Source: JAHHUH01 sp045123075
GTDB lineage: Bacteria > Bacillota > Negativicutes > Acidaminococcales > Acidaminococcaceae
NCBI GenBank assembly: GCA_045123075.1
Contig: JBGVIJ010000040.1
Coordinates: 1-15,862, forward strand
DNA: 15,862 bases
Direction of reading: 5' to 3'
Of this stretch, positions 5,819-13,965 are shown piece after piece. How positions within the stretch are numbered: the stretch's first letter is position 1; each line of letters opens with the position of its first letter. The notes below the pieces were generated by a model. The model was not told the origin of the DNA and made no database searches. It saw only the letters and a list, made by a program, of their open reading frames with translations. A program made the translations under genes and the position numbers.

Positions 5819-6937
5819 ATGAATTTTAAAGACCGCCGTGTGAAAATATTAGTAGGGTTATGCGTACTGCTTGCTTTAGTAGTAGGCTACCGTATTTTTG
5901 ATAATATCCAAAAAAATAAGGAGCGTGCTGCTAGAATTAACAAGGGCAGGGAAGTTGCAGTAGAAACAGCATTCCCTCAACTGGTAACTTTGAGACCGGA
6001 ACTTATTTTCTCCGGCAGTCTTGACCCGGAATGGCAAGCTGAAGTTGCTCCCAAGGTTGACGGTCGCGTAGAAAAAGTTTTCGTTAAAGAAGGCGACAAA
6101 GTTACCAAGGGACAAGTTCTTGCAACTTTGGAACAAGTAGATACTGACGCAGAAGTTTTGAAAGCTCGCGGTGAATATATTGAAGCTAAAACTAATTTGC
6201 GTAAAGCTGCTCGTGATTTAGAACGTTACGAAAAACTTTTCCAAGCTGGTGCTGTTTCTGAACAAACTGTTGATGATTACCGCTTTGCTCGTGAAAATGC
6301 GGAAGCTCAACTTGATGCAGCATTGGGTAACTTGCGTGGTAAAGAATCCTCTTTGAGTGGCACTAGCATTGTAGCTCCTGCTGATGGTATTGTTGCAAAA
6401 CGTTACTTCCAAGAAGGTTATTACGCAAAAGCAGGTACTCCGCTTTTTGCTATTGCTGATATCAGCACTTTGAAAACTGTTGTTAATATTCCCGAAGGTC
6501 AAATTGCAGGCGTAGCAGTTGGCAACGAAGCAACTATTGTGTTGCATGCATTTAATAATCGCGAAATTGTTGGTAAAATTACCAGCATTGCTCCCGTAGC
6601 TGATTTGCCGGCACATACTTTCTCCACTGAAATTAGTGTAGAAAATCCTGAAGGCTTGCGTGCAGGCGTATTTGCTACTGTTAAATTGGCTGCTGAACCT
6701 CGCGATAACGTATTGACTATTCCTGTGCATGCAATCGTTATGCGTGACGACCAAAAAACTGTATATGTTGTTGATGAAGAAAACAAAGTTAATCGTCGCG
6801 TGCTTGCTGTTGGCTACACCAACGAAGAAGTTGCTGAAATTATGAGCGGTCTTACTGAAAAAGATCTTATCGTTACTCGTGGTCAAAATAAATTGCGCGA
6901 AGGTAGCAAAATTAAAGTAGATAAGGCAGGAAAATAA
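5819..6937 (+). CDS. RND efflux periplasmic adaptor subunit (AcrA/MexA family)
   Basis: This protein bridges the inner-membrane pump and an outer-membrane channel. The 372 residues are typical. An N-terminal membrane anchor (about 9-26) replaces the lipoprotein signal; no lipobox cysteine is seen. The split lipoyl domain includes VAPKVDGRVEKVFVKEGDKV (about 75-95) and the returning half IVAPADGIVAKRYFQEG (about 185-200). The alpha-hairpin lies between them (about 110-175), then the beta-barrel and membrane-proximal domains with the IPVHAI strand. It starts the operon behind an extended -10 promoter. Two bases separate its stop from the pump gene, whose ribosome site lies in its last codons (GGCAGGAAA). 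No TetR- or MarR-type regulator adjoins it. Confidence 0.92.
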   Translation: MNFKDRRVKILVGLCVLLALVVGYRIFDNIQKNKERAARINKGREVAVETAFPQLVTLRPELIFSGSLDPEWQAEVAPKVDGRVEKVFVKEGDKVTKGQVLATLEQVDTDAEVLKARGEYIEAKTNLRKAARDLERYEKLFQAGAVSEQTVDDYRFARENAEAQLDAALGNLRGKESSLSGTSIVAPADGIVAKRYFQEGYYAKAGTPLFAIADISTLKTVVNIPEGQIAGVAVGNEATIVLHAFNNREIVGKITSIAPVADLPAHTFSTEISVENPEGLRAGVFATVKLAAEPRDNVLTIPVHAIVMRDDQKTVYVVDEENKVNRRVLAVGYTNEEVAEIMSGLTEKDLIVTRGQNKLREGSKIKVDKAGK

Positions 6938-6939
6938 AC

Positions 6940-9900
6940 ATGATTGGTACATTTATACGCAGACCCGTATTTACTACCATGTTTGTTTTAATGCTGGTAG
7001 TATTCGGTATCCGCTGCTATCCAAATCTTGGCGTTGACCTCACCCCCGACGTTGACCTGCCTTTGGTTAGTGTGCGTGTTACTTATGATGGTGCTTCCCC
7101 GCAAGAAATGGAAACACTTATCACCAAACCTATCGAAAACAGTGTCAGCCAAGTTGCTGGTATTAAGACTTTGTCTTCCACTGTACTTGAAGGTTATAGT
7201 GAAACCGTACTTGAATTTGAATTTGGCGTTGACCCCCAAGACATGTCCTCTGAAGTACGTGAAAAAGTTGCTCGTGTACGTCGTCGTTTGCCTGACGATA
7301 TTGATGAACCTGTAGTACAAGCAGTTGACTTGTCGTCACGTCCTATTTTGATGTATACTTTCTCATCTGCATCTAGAAGCCGTAGTGAAATTCGTCGCTT
7401 TGTAGAAGATAACTTGGTTGACGAGCTTTGTATGGTTGAAGGCGTTTCTGAAGTTAATGCTTACGGTGCAAGCCAACGAGTTATCCGTCTTGTAGCTAAG
7501 CCGGAAAAATTGGCAGAATACAATATTCCCTTCCAAACTATTTTCGACAAAATCAATGCTGGTAACTACAATACTCCTGGTGGCAAGGTTAAGAACAAGG
7601 ATATGGAAATCACTGTTCGTACCATTGGTAAGTATGAAAATATTGATGACGTTAAGAAAATTGTTGTAGCAAATAATGGTGGCAAACCTGTATATATTAC
7701 TGATGTTGTTGACGTTATTGACGATTGGGCGGATGAAGATACTTACGGTAATGCTAATGGCAAACCGTCCGTATTGGTTTTCGTTCGTAAACAATCTAAA
7801 ACTAACACCGTTGACGTAATTGATGGTGTTAAAGAAAAATTAGCAGAACTGCAACAACGCAGTATTCCTCCCGATATTGAAATCAGTATCGTTCGTGACC
7901 AATCCACCTTTATTCGTGAAAACATTGCCGACGTTTGGAACGCAATTATTTTTGGTGGTGCCTTGGCACTTTTGATTACCTATATGTTCTTGCGTGACTT
8001 CCGCGCTACTGTTGTAGGTAGTCTTTGTATTCCGACCTCTATCGTTGCAACCTTCTTTATGATGAAGGTACTCGATTTTACTTTCAATAATATGTCCCTT
8101 ATGGCACTGTCTTTGGCAGTAGGTATTTTGATAGACGACGCGATTGTTCTTATTGAAAATATTTTCCGTCATATGGAAATGGGTAAAGGACCTCTTGTAG
8201 CTGCACAACACGCTACAGAAGAATTATCCTTGGCAATTTTGGCAACCTCTCTGTCTTTGATGGCAGTATTCGTTCCCGTAGGTAACATGGGTGAAGTAAT
8301 TGGTCAGTACTTTAAACAATTTGGTCTGACCGTTGCATTTGCGATTGCTTTCTCTACCTTGACTGCTTACACTTTGACTCCGATGGTTTCTGCTTATTGG
8401 TTGAAGAAACCGGACGAAGAACAAGCTAAAAAAGAACGCAATAAATATTTGCAAGCTTTCTTGGACAAATTTGAAGCAGGATTCCAATTTATTCGTAAGC
8501 TTTACGATGAAACCATGGTTGTGGTAATTCGCAATCCCAAGAAAATTATTCTTGGTGCTGTTTTATCTTTAGGCTTGAACTTTGCACTGCTTCCCTTTGT
8601 TGGTATGGAATTCCAACCGACTTATGACTCCGGTGAATTTACCGTAAACTTCAAAACTCCTATCGGTACCAGTTTAGATAAAACTGTTGAATTGGTTAAA
8701 CCTATTCAAGATGAAATCTTAAGTTATCCTGAAGTTAAAGTTGTTGCACTGAACATCGGTGCAGGTCGTAACCCTGTTAACCAAGGTTCTTTGGAAGTTC
8801 GTTTGCATCCTACTAGCGAACGTAAACGTACCATGCAGGAAATCATGGACGAATTGCGTGTGTTCGTGCGTGGGGTAGAAGGTGCTAATGCTAACGTAGT
8901 ATCCAACCAAGGTGGCGGTCGTGGCGATAGCCGTCCGGTACAAGTTGGTTTGCGTGGTAACGATATTAAACAATTGAAAGCATACGCGCTGGAATTGGCA
9001 GAAAAAGTTCGTCAAGTTCCAGGTGCAACTGACGTAGATATTTCTGACTCCGATGACCAACCGGAAATCGTAATCAAACTTGACCAAGCTCGTGCAAGCT
9101 CCTTAGGTCTGAACTCTACTACTGTTGGTGAAGTTGTAGAAATGGCGTTTATGGGTAAAGAAACTGGTAACAGTTACACCATTGGCGATAATGACTACGA
9201 TATCGTATTGCAAATGCCTGCTGAATGGCGTACTAATATCAACGACGTTAAAAATTTGCGTATTTCTAACGAAAATGGTCAATTTATCCGTTTAGGTGAC
9301 GTAGCTACTGTTGAACTTAGTAGCGGACCTACTCGTATTGAACGTGAAGATAAACGCCGTCAAATCGTAGTGTATGCTAATACCGTTGGTATTTCTCCCG
9401 GTGATTTGATTAGCGTTATTGAAAAAGAGCTCATTCCTGAAATGAACTTGCCTGCTGGTTATAACTACAAAATGGTTGGTCAAGCTGATAGAATGGCGCG
9501 TACCTTTAACGAAGTTTCCAAAGCTATTATTTTGGCAATTGTGGTAGTTTACATGGTACTTGCTGCTCAATTTGAAAGCTTCGTACAACCTTTGGTTATT
9601 ATGACTTCCTTGCCTTTCGCAATCATTGGTGCTGTACTTGGTCTTTTGGTTGCAGGTCAAACTGCTAACATGATGAGTATGATTGGTTTGACAATGCTTT
9701 TAGGCTTGGTAACCAAGAACGCAATCTTGTTGATTGACTATGCAAACCAAGCACGTGAAGAAGGAACTCCTTTACGACAAGCAGTACTTGATGCTTGTTC
9801 CTTGCGTTTGCGTCCTATCTTCATGACTACTTTGTCTACCATCTTGGCGATGATGCCTATTGCTATGGGTATTGGTGAAGGTGCGGAATTGCGCCAATCC

Positions 9901-10026
9901 ATGGGCGTAGTTTTGGTAGGCGGTTTGATTACTTCTACCATTTTAACCTTGCTTGTTGTTCCTAACATCTACATTCTTTTTGAAGAATGGAAAGAAAAAC
10001 GTGAGGCAGGAAAAACTGCTCAATAA
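6940..10026 (+). CDS. RND multidrug efflux pump, HAE1/AcrB family
   Basis: This proton-driven inner-membrane trimeric transporter expels hydrophobic compounds through the adaptor and an outer-membrane channel. The 1028 residues match the family (about 1030-1050). The start IRRPVFTTMFVLMLVVFG is the first membrane helix with the usual RRP head. Two large periplasmic loops follow helices 1 and 7. The proton-relay acids are Asp399-Asp400 in VGILIDDAIVLIENI (helix 4), and the relay lysine is Lys926 in LVTKNAILLIDYA (helix 10). The duplicated topology is complete with no frameshift. No TolC-type channel gene is in the window, so the partner must be encoded elsewhere. The gap to larB is 41 bases with no terminator, so read-through is possible. 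Substrate cannot be predicted. Confidence 0.95.
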   Translation: MIGTFIRRPVFTTMFVLMLVVFGIRCYPNLGVDLTPDVDLPLVSVRVTYDGASPQEMETLITKPIENSVSQVAGIKTLSSTVLEGYSETVLEFEFGVDPQDMSSEVREKVARVRRRLPDDIDEPVVQAVDLSSRPILMYTFSSASRSRSEIRRFVEDNLVDELCMVEGVSEVNAYGASQRVIRLVAKPEKLAEYNIPFQTIFDKINAGNYNTPGGKVKNKDMEITVRTIGKYENIDDVKKIVVANNGGKPVYITDVVDVIDDWADEDTYGNANGKPSVLVFVRKQSKTNTVDVIDGVKEKLAELQQRSIPPDIEISIVRDQSTFIRENIADVWNAIIFGGALALLITYMFLRDFRATVVGSLCIPTSIVATFFMMKVLDFTFNNMSLMALSLAVGILIDDAIVLIENIFRHMEMGKGPLVAAQHATEELSLAILATSLSLMAVFVPVGNMGEVIGQYFKQFGLTVAFAIAFSTLTAYTLTPMVSAYWLKKPDEEQAKKERNKYLQAFLDKFEAGFQFIRKLYDETMVVVIRNPKKIILGAVLSLGLNFALLPFVGMEFQPTYDSGEFTVNFKTPIGTSLDKTVELVKPIQDEILSYPEVKVVALNIGAGRNPVNQGSLEVRLHPTSERKRTMQEIMDELRVFVRGVEGANANVVSNQGGGRGDSRPVQVGLRGNDIKQLKAYALELAEKVRQVPGATDVDISDSDDQPEIVIKLDQARASSLGLNSTTVGEVVEMAFMGKETGNSYTIGDNDYDIVLQMPAEWRTNINDVKNLRISNENGQFIRLGDVATVELSSGPTRIEREDKRRQIVVYANTVGISPGDLISVIEKELIPEMNLPAGYNYKMVGQADRMARTFNEVSKAIILAIVVVYMVLAAQFESFVQPLVIMTSLPFAIIGAVLGLLVAGQTANMMSMIGLTMLLGLVTKNAILLIDYANQAREEGTPLRQAVLDACSLRLRPIFMTTLSTILAMMPIAMGIGEGAELRQSMGVVLVGGLITSTILTLLVVPNIYILFEEWKEKREAGKTAQ

Positions 10027-10067
10027 GTAGAATATTAATCTAAAGCTAAGTGCGGAGGATTATACTC

Positions 10068-10826
10068 GTGACTTTACAAGACGATAAAATTTTAGAAATC
10101 ATTAATATGTATAAAAATCAAGAGCTGCCCCCAGAGGCAGCTCTTGCACAAATTAAAGGTTTGCAATATACAGATTTAGGTTTTGCCAATTTGGATAACA
10201 ACCGTGCTGAGCGACAAGGCTTTCCGGAAGTTATTTATTGTGCTGGAAAAACTCCTGAACAGTGTGCTGATATCATGTATGCTTTAAGCTTGAACAATGA
10301 TAATGTTTTAGCTACTAGAGCAGATGAAAATGTATATGAGGCAATTAAGGCTAAGGTTTCTGACGTGCGCTATCATAAAGAGGCGCGCGTTGTTGTGCTT
10401 GAAAGGAAGCCTTTGCCCAAAGATGATGAACGTGTAATCACCATCGTCACCGCAGGTACCAGTGATATTCCTGTAGCTGCAGAAGCTGCGGTAACTGCAG
10501 AAGTGATGGGTAACAAGGTTAACTGCATTTATGATGTAGGTGTGGCTGGCATCCACCGCTTGTTTAATAAGCTGGAACTTATCCGCGAAGCTAACGTGCT
10601 TATTGTGGTGGCTGGAATGGAAGGCGCCTTGGCAAGTGTAATTGGCGGCTTAGTAGATAAGCCAGTTGTAGCAGTGCCTACCAGTGTAGGTTATGGTGCT
10701 AACTTCGGTGGACTATCTGCACTTCTTGGAATGCTTAACAGTTGTAGCGCAGGCGTTGCAGTTGTAAATATTGATAATGGTTTTGGTGCAGGTCGTTTGG
10801 CAAGCATTATGAATCATATGAGGTAA
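10068..10826 (+). CDS. larB: Nickel-pincer cofactor biosynthesis protein LarB
   Basis: LarB carboxylates and hydrolyses nicotinic acid adenine dinucleotide to pyridinium-3,5-biscarboxylic acid mononucleotide, the first step to the nickel-pincer nucleotide of lactate racemase (LarA). The 252 residues fit the family. The C-terminal two-thirds is the PurE/AIR-carboxylase-like fold, with VTAGTSDIPVAAEAA (about 127-141), DVGVAGIHRL, VVAGMEGALASVIGG and VPTSVGYGANFGGLSALLGML. The start chosen is GTG 10068, because GGAGG (10054-10058) lies 9 bases before it; the longer in-frame GTG at 10050 would place that site inside the gene. Four bases separate it from larC. A perfect 10-bp hairpin lies in its early coding part (10120-10145). 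Confidence 0.93.
   Translation: MTLQDDKILEIINMYKNQELPPEAALAQIKGLQYTDLGFANLDNNRAERQGFPEVIYCAGKTPEQCADIMYALSLNNDNVLATRADENVYEAIKAKVSDVRYHKEARVVVLERKPLPKDDERVITIVTAGTSDIPVAAEAAVTAEVMGNKVNCIYDVGVAGIHRLFNKLELIREANVLIVVAGMEGALASVIGGLVDKPVVAVPTSVGYGANFGGLSALLGMLNSCSAGVAVVNIDNGFGAGRLASIMNHMR
10120..10145 (+). other. Perfect 10-bp hairpin inside early larB
   Basis: AAGAGCTGCC (10120-10129) and GGCAGCTCTT (10136-10145) pair fully around a 6-base loop, about 53 bases after the larB start codon. No T tract follows, so it is not a terminator. It may slow or tune larB translation, or be chance; the encoded stretch is ordinary (QELPPEAALAQ). Confidence 0.45.
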
Positions 10827-10830
10827 GAAA

Positions 10831-12201
10831 ATGAAAGCAATTTATTTAGAAACTTTTGCTGGTATTAGTGGTAATATGCTTTTAGGCGCATTGCTTGATG
10901 CTGGCTTTCCTATAGATGTATTAAAAAGTGAATTGGCAAAATTAAACTTAGGTGAATATAAATTGGTGCATCAACGTGCTAACAAGCTTGGTATTGATGC
11001 GCAATATTTTAATGTGCTTTTGCCCCATGGTCACGAGCATAGTCATAATCACGAACACGCTCATGAACATCATCATGAAGGTCATTGTCATGAACACGAT
11101 GAACACCACGAAGAAGAGCATTTCCATTGTCAAGAATATGCTCATACTTATGACCCTGTTCATCATCACGAGCATCATCATCACCATAACGAAGAGCATC
11201 ATCATGAATTGCCACATACCCATCACCATCACGAGCATCGTAATTTAAAAGCTGTGATGGCTATTATTGATGGTTCTGCCTTATCCCAAAGTATTAAGGA
11301 TAAAGCGAGAGCAGTGTTTACTGCCATTGCTATTGCTGAAGCAAAGGTGCATGGCAAAACTGTAGAAGAAGTACACTTCCACGAAGTAGGTGCCATTGAT
11401 ACTATTATTGATATTGTTGGATGCTTGCTTGGTTTGGAATATTTAGGTATTGAAAAAGTTTACGTTGGCAAAATTACTACTGGTCACGGTTTTGTGAAAT
11501 GTGCTCACGGTTTAATGCCTGTTCCTGCTCCTGCAACCGCAGAACTTTTACAAGGCTTGCCTCAAGAAAAGGGCAGAGTTGCTAAAGAGTTGACTACTCC
11601 TACCGGTGCAGCATTGGCTAAAGTTTTAGGTGAGGCTGCTTTTGAATTGCCGGAAGACTTTGTATGTGAAAGGATTGCTTACGGTGCAGGAACTTGGGAA
11701 CTGGAAATCCCCAATGTACTTCGCATGCACGTAGGTTCTGTTAGTAATGAAAAAAATGCTTCTATTTTAGAAGTAGCTTGTAATATTGACGATATGAGTG
11801 GCGAAGTTTTCGCTTATGTTATAGAAAGATTGTTGCTTGCCGGAGCCCTTGATGCTTGGGCAGAACCTATCGTAATGAAAAAGGGTAGACCTGCCTATAA
11901 ATTGGTGTTCCTTGTGAGCGAAGCTAAATTAGTAAGTTTGCTTGACGTTGTTTTTGAAGAAACTACAACTTTGGGCGTACGCTATCATAAAGTTGAACGT
12001 AGCACTTTGGAGCGTAAGAGTACGGTAGTTGCTACTCCTTATGGTTCTGTGGCTGTGAAGTATGGCTTCTGCAATGGTGCAATCATAAATATTGCTCCTG
12101 AATTTGAAAGCTGCAAGGAGATTGCAACCAATGCTAAAATTTCTTTGAAAAAGGCAATGCAATATGCTCAAATAGCTGCTGAGGATTTATTGAATGAGTA
12201 A
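10831..12201 (+). CDS. larC: Nickel-pincer cofactor nickel insertase LarC, uninterrupted, with His-rich insert
   Basis: LarC inserts nickel into pyridinium-3,5-bisthiocarboxylic acid mononucleotide in a CTP-dependent step, finishing the nickel-pincer cofactor. The N-terminal domain has the typical opening YLETFAGISGNMLLGALLDAG. A histidine-rich insert spans residues 66-137, with 35 His in 72 residues. After it come VHFHEVGAIDTIIDIVG, GFVKCAHGLMPVPAPAT and ELTTPTGAAL. The C-terminal domain carries the conserved NIDDMSGEVFAYV and MKKGRPAYKL. All 456 residues are in one frame; in Lactiplantibacillus plantarum the two halves are joined by programmed frameshifting, which is not needed here. Its last 8 bases overlap the rnhC start. 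LarE, the sulfur donor enzyme of the pathway, is not in view. Confidence 0.95.
   Translation: MKAIYLETFAGISGNMLLGALLDAGFPIDVLKSELAKLNLGEYKLVHQRANKLGIDAQYFNVLLPHGHEHSHNHEHAHEHHHEGHCHEHDEHHEEEHFHCQEYAHTYDPVHHHEHHHHHNEEHHHELPHTHHHHEHRNLKAVMAIIDGSALSQSIKDKARAVFTAIAIAEAKVHGKTVEEVHFHEVGAIDTIIDIVGCLLGLEYLGIEKVYVGKITTGHGFVKCAHGLMPVPAPATAELLQGLPQEKGRVAKELTTPTGAALAKVLGEAAFELPEDFVCERIAYGAGTWELEIPNVLRMHVGSVSNEKNASILEVACNIDDMSGEVFAYVIERLLLAGALDAWAEPIVMKKGRPAYKLVFLVSEAKLVSLLDVVFEETTTLGVRYHKVERSTLERKSTVVATPYGSVAVKYGFCNGAIINIAPEFESCKEIATNAKISLKKAMQYAQIAAEDLLNE
11026..11241 (+). repeat. Histidine-codon-rich stretch in larC
   Basis: Short CAT/CAC-rich units (HEHHH, HHHEHHHHH, HTHHHHEH) fill residues 66-137. 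They alternate mainly with Glu codons and a few Cys. The repetitive DNA yields long spurious open frames on other frames and strands. Confidence 0.85.
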
Positions 12202-13102
12202 TGATTTTTCTGCTTACTTGGCAGATCTTAGAGATAAGCTGAATAGTGTTGCTACTGTTAGTGAAGAAAAGGACATCGCCTACGGCCATCAGTTTAAAGT
12301 GGTACAAGGTAGTGAAAAAGTTGTGCTTACTGCTTACGACGGTAAAAAGGGCAGACGTTTAGTTTGGGGCGGGGCAGCAAGTGAATTGCAAAGTACTTTA
12401 CAATCGGCGGTAGAAGGTAAGCCTGTATCTTTTCTGGCTGAAGAAAATACTCAGTGGCAAGGTATGTGGGCAGGCAGTGACGAGTCTGGTAAAGGTGATT
12501 TCTTTGGTCCTTTAGTTGTGGCTGCTGTCATTGTGGATGACACTACTGCTGCTAAATTGCAGGTAGCAGGTGTTAAAGACTGCAAAATGCTTAGCGATAA
12601 AAAGGTTTTGCAGTTGGAAGAAGTTATTAAAGAAAATGTGGTAGATAGCGTTGTTTTAGAGTTGAAGCCACATATTTACAATATGCGTTACGAACAAGTG
12701 AAGGCTGAAGGGGATAACCTTAATCAGCTTTTGGGCTATGGTCATGTGGCAGCACTTAGCCAAGTTTTGGCAAAACACTTGGAGTGCAAAGGTGCACTTA
12801 TTGACCAATTTACCAAGTCCAATACAATTATAAAAAGCTTACAAGAAAAATTCCCTGCAATGAAATTTAAGCAACAACCTAAAGCAGAGAGTGACCTTGC
12901 TGTTGCGGCTGCTTCTGTATTAGCCCGCGCAAAGTTTTTGCGTAGTATGGATGAGCTTGCTGTTTTGGCAGGCGAGGATGAACTTCCTAAAGGTGGCGGT
13001 GATTTGGCAACAGAATGTGCCAAAAGGATTGCTGTAAAATTAGGTAAAGAGGAATTACGCAAATTTGTAAAAGTGCATTTTGCTAACTATCAAAAGATTT
13101 AA
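12194..13102 (+). CDS. rnhC: Ribonuclease HIII
   Basis: RNase HIII cleaves the RNA strand of RNA-DNA hybrids, clearing R-loops and replication primers. The 302 residues fit the family. The N-terminal TBP-like substrate-binding domain (about 1-85) precedes the RNase H fold that opens with GSDESGKGDFFGPLVVAAV. The metal-binding acids align as Asp96, Glu97, Asp204 (in ALIDQF) and Asp234 (in KAESDLAVAAAS). The DESGKGD form distinguishes it from RNase HII (DEAGRG). The start overlaps the larC stop by 8 bases (ATG at 12194), implying translational coupling with a cofactor gene of unrelated function. This housekeeping gene is typical of Firmicutes. Confidence 0.95.
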   Translation: MSNDFSAYLADLRDKLNSVATVSEEKDIAYGHQFKVVQGSEKVVLTAYDGKKGRRLVWGGAASELQSTLQSAVEGKPVSFLAEENTQWQGMWAGSDESGKGDFFGPLVVAAVIVDDTTAAKLQVAGVKDCKMLSDKKVLQLEEVIKENVVDSVVLELKPHIYNMRYEQVKAEGDNLNQLLGYGHVAALSQVLAKHLECKGALIDQFTKSNTIIKSLQEKFPAMKFKQQPKAESDLAVAAASVLARAKFLRSMDELAVLAGEDELPKGGGDLATECAKRIAVKLGKEELRKFVKVHFANYQKI

Positions 13103-13113
13103 AGTAGGTTTAG

Positions 13114-13965
13114 ATGAAGAAATTAATCGTTAACGCAGACGATTTTGGCCTGCACGAGGAAATAAATAAAGGTATCATTAAAGGTTATCAGGAGGGCTTC
13201 ATTACAAGTACCTCCTTGATGTGTAGTGCGCCTGCTTTTGAGAATGCAGTAGCTTTGGCTAAAGAAAATCCTGGCTTGGGGATTGGTATTCATTTAACTT
13301 TGGTAGGCAGTGTGCCTTCTGTTTTGCCTAAGGAAAAAATTAGTAGTCTTGTGAATGATAAAGGTTTGTTTCCTGAAAACTATGTAGCATTTGCAAAAAT
13401 GTTTTACACAGGGCAAGTAAAAATGGTACAATTAGAGTCAGAACTACGTGCCCAGATTGAAAAGGCTTTGGCAACAGGTCTAAACATTACCCATATTGAT
13501 AGTCATCAGCACACTCACGTGCTTCCGGGAATGACCGGTTTGGTTGTGAAGTTGTGTAATGAATATAAAATTAAGAATATCCGTATTCCGCAAGAGGGTT
13601 ACTTCTTTAGCGGAGGTTTTGCAGGCGGGCTTGGACGAAAGATTGGACGTGCAGGCTTGTCTTTCTGTGCTTGCCTGGCGGCAATGCAAGCTAAAAGCGC
13701 AGGACTTGCTTATCCCGAAAGCTTCTTTGGAATGTTGGCAGGTGGCAATTTAAATGAAACTCTTGTTGGTAATATCATTACTGCTTTGCCGGATGGGGTA
13801 AGCGAAATTATGACTCATCCTGGTTTAAATAAACAAGAGCTTGATAAACATTTTACTTGGGATTATCACTGGGAAGATGAGCTCAATGCTTTTCTTTCCG
13901 CTAAAAATAAAACACTCTTAGAGCAACATAAGGTTGCTTTAATGAACTTTGGTGGTCTGCGATAA
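13114..13965 (+). CDS. ChbG/HpnK-type (YdjC) carbohydrate deacetylase
   Basis: The family removes acetyl groups from N-acetylated sugars using a divalent metal. The 283 residues show the full motif set. NADDFG (7-12) gives metal-ligand Asp10, followed by ITSTSLM (30-36), GIGIHLTLVG (56-65, His60), and THIDSHQHTHVLPG (126-139, His131 as ligand, His135 near the active site). THPG follows at 234-237. The middle region (GGLGRKIGRAG...PESFFGMLAGGNL) resembles HpnK of hopanoid clusters more than chitobiose-specific ChbG. Eleven bases separate it from rnhC, and its stop touches the next start codon (TAA then ATG with no gap). With a UPF0104 membrane protein and an ArnT-like transferase downstream, deacetylation of a lipid-linked sugar is more likely than chitobiose use; this is inference. 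Confidence 0.88.
   Translation: MKKLIVNADDFGLHEEINKGIIKGYQEGFITSTSLMCSAPAFENAVALAKENPGLGIGIHLTLVGSVPSVLPKEKISSLVNDKGLFPENYVAFAKMFYTGQVKMVQLESELRAQIEKALATGLNITHIDSHQHTHVLPGMTGLVVKLCNEYKIKNIRIPQEGYFFSGGFAGGLGRKIGRAGLSFCACLAAMQAKSAGLAYPESFFGMLAGGNLNETLVGNIITALPDGVSEIMTHPGLNKQELDKHFTWDYHWEDELNAFLSAKNKTLLEQHKVALMNFGGLR

Noticed and set aside
7028..7315. 95-codon + strand frame inside the RND pump gene
   Set aside because: It is out of frame with an intact 1028-residue pump and shows no ribosome site or domain.
10050..10067. Upstream GTG as larB start
   Set aside because: It would place the GGAGG ribosome site inside the coding region; GTG at 10068 has correct spacing from that site.
11026..11241. 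Possible CRISPR or tandem repeat array
   Set aside because: The repetition is only of His/Glu codons, with no constant repeat length and no spacers, and it is in frame within larC.
10948..11248. Three open frames overlapping the His-rich part of larC on other frames
   Set aside because: Low-complexity by-products of CAT/CAC codon runs (Met-, Ile- or Asp/His-rich translations) inside a certain gene.
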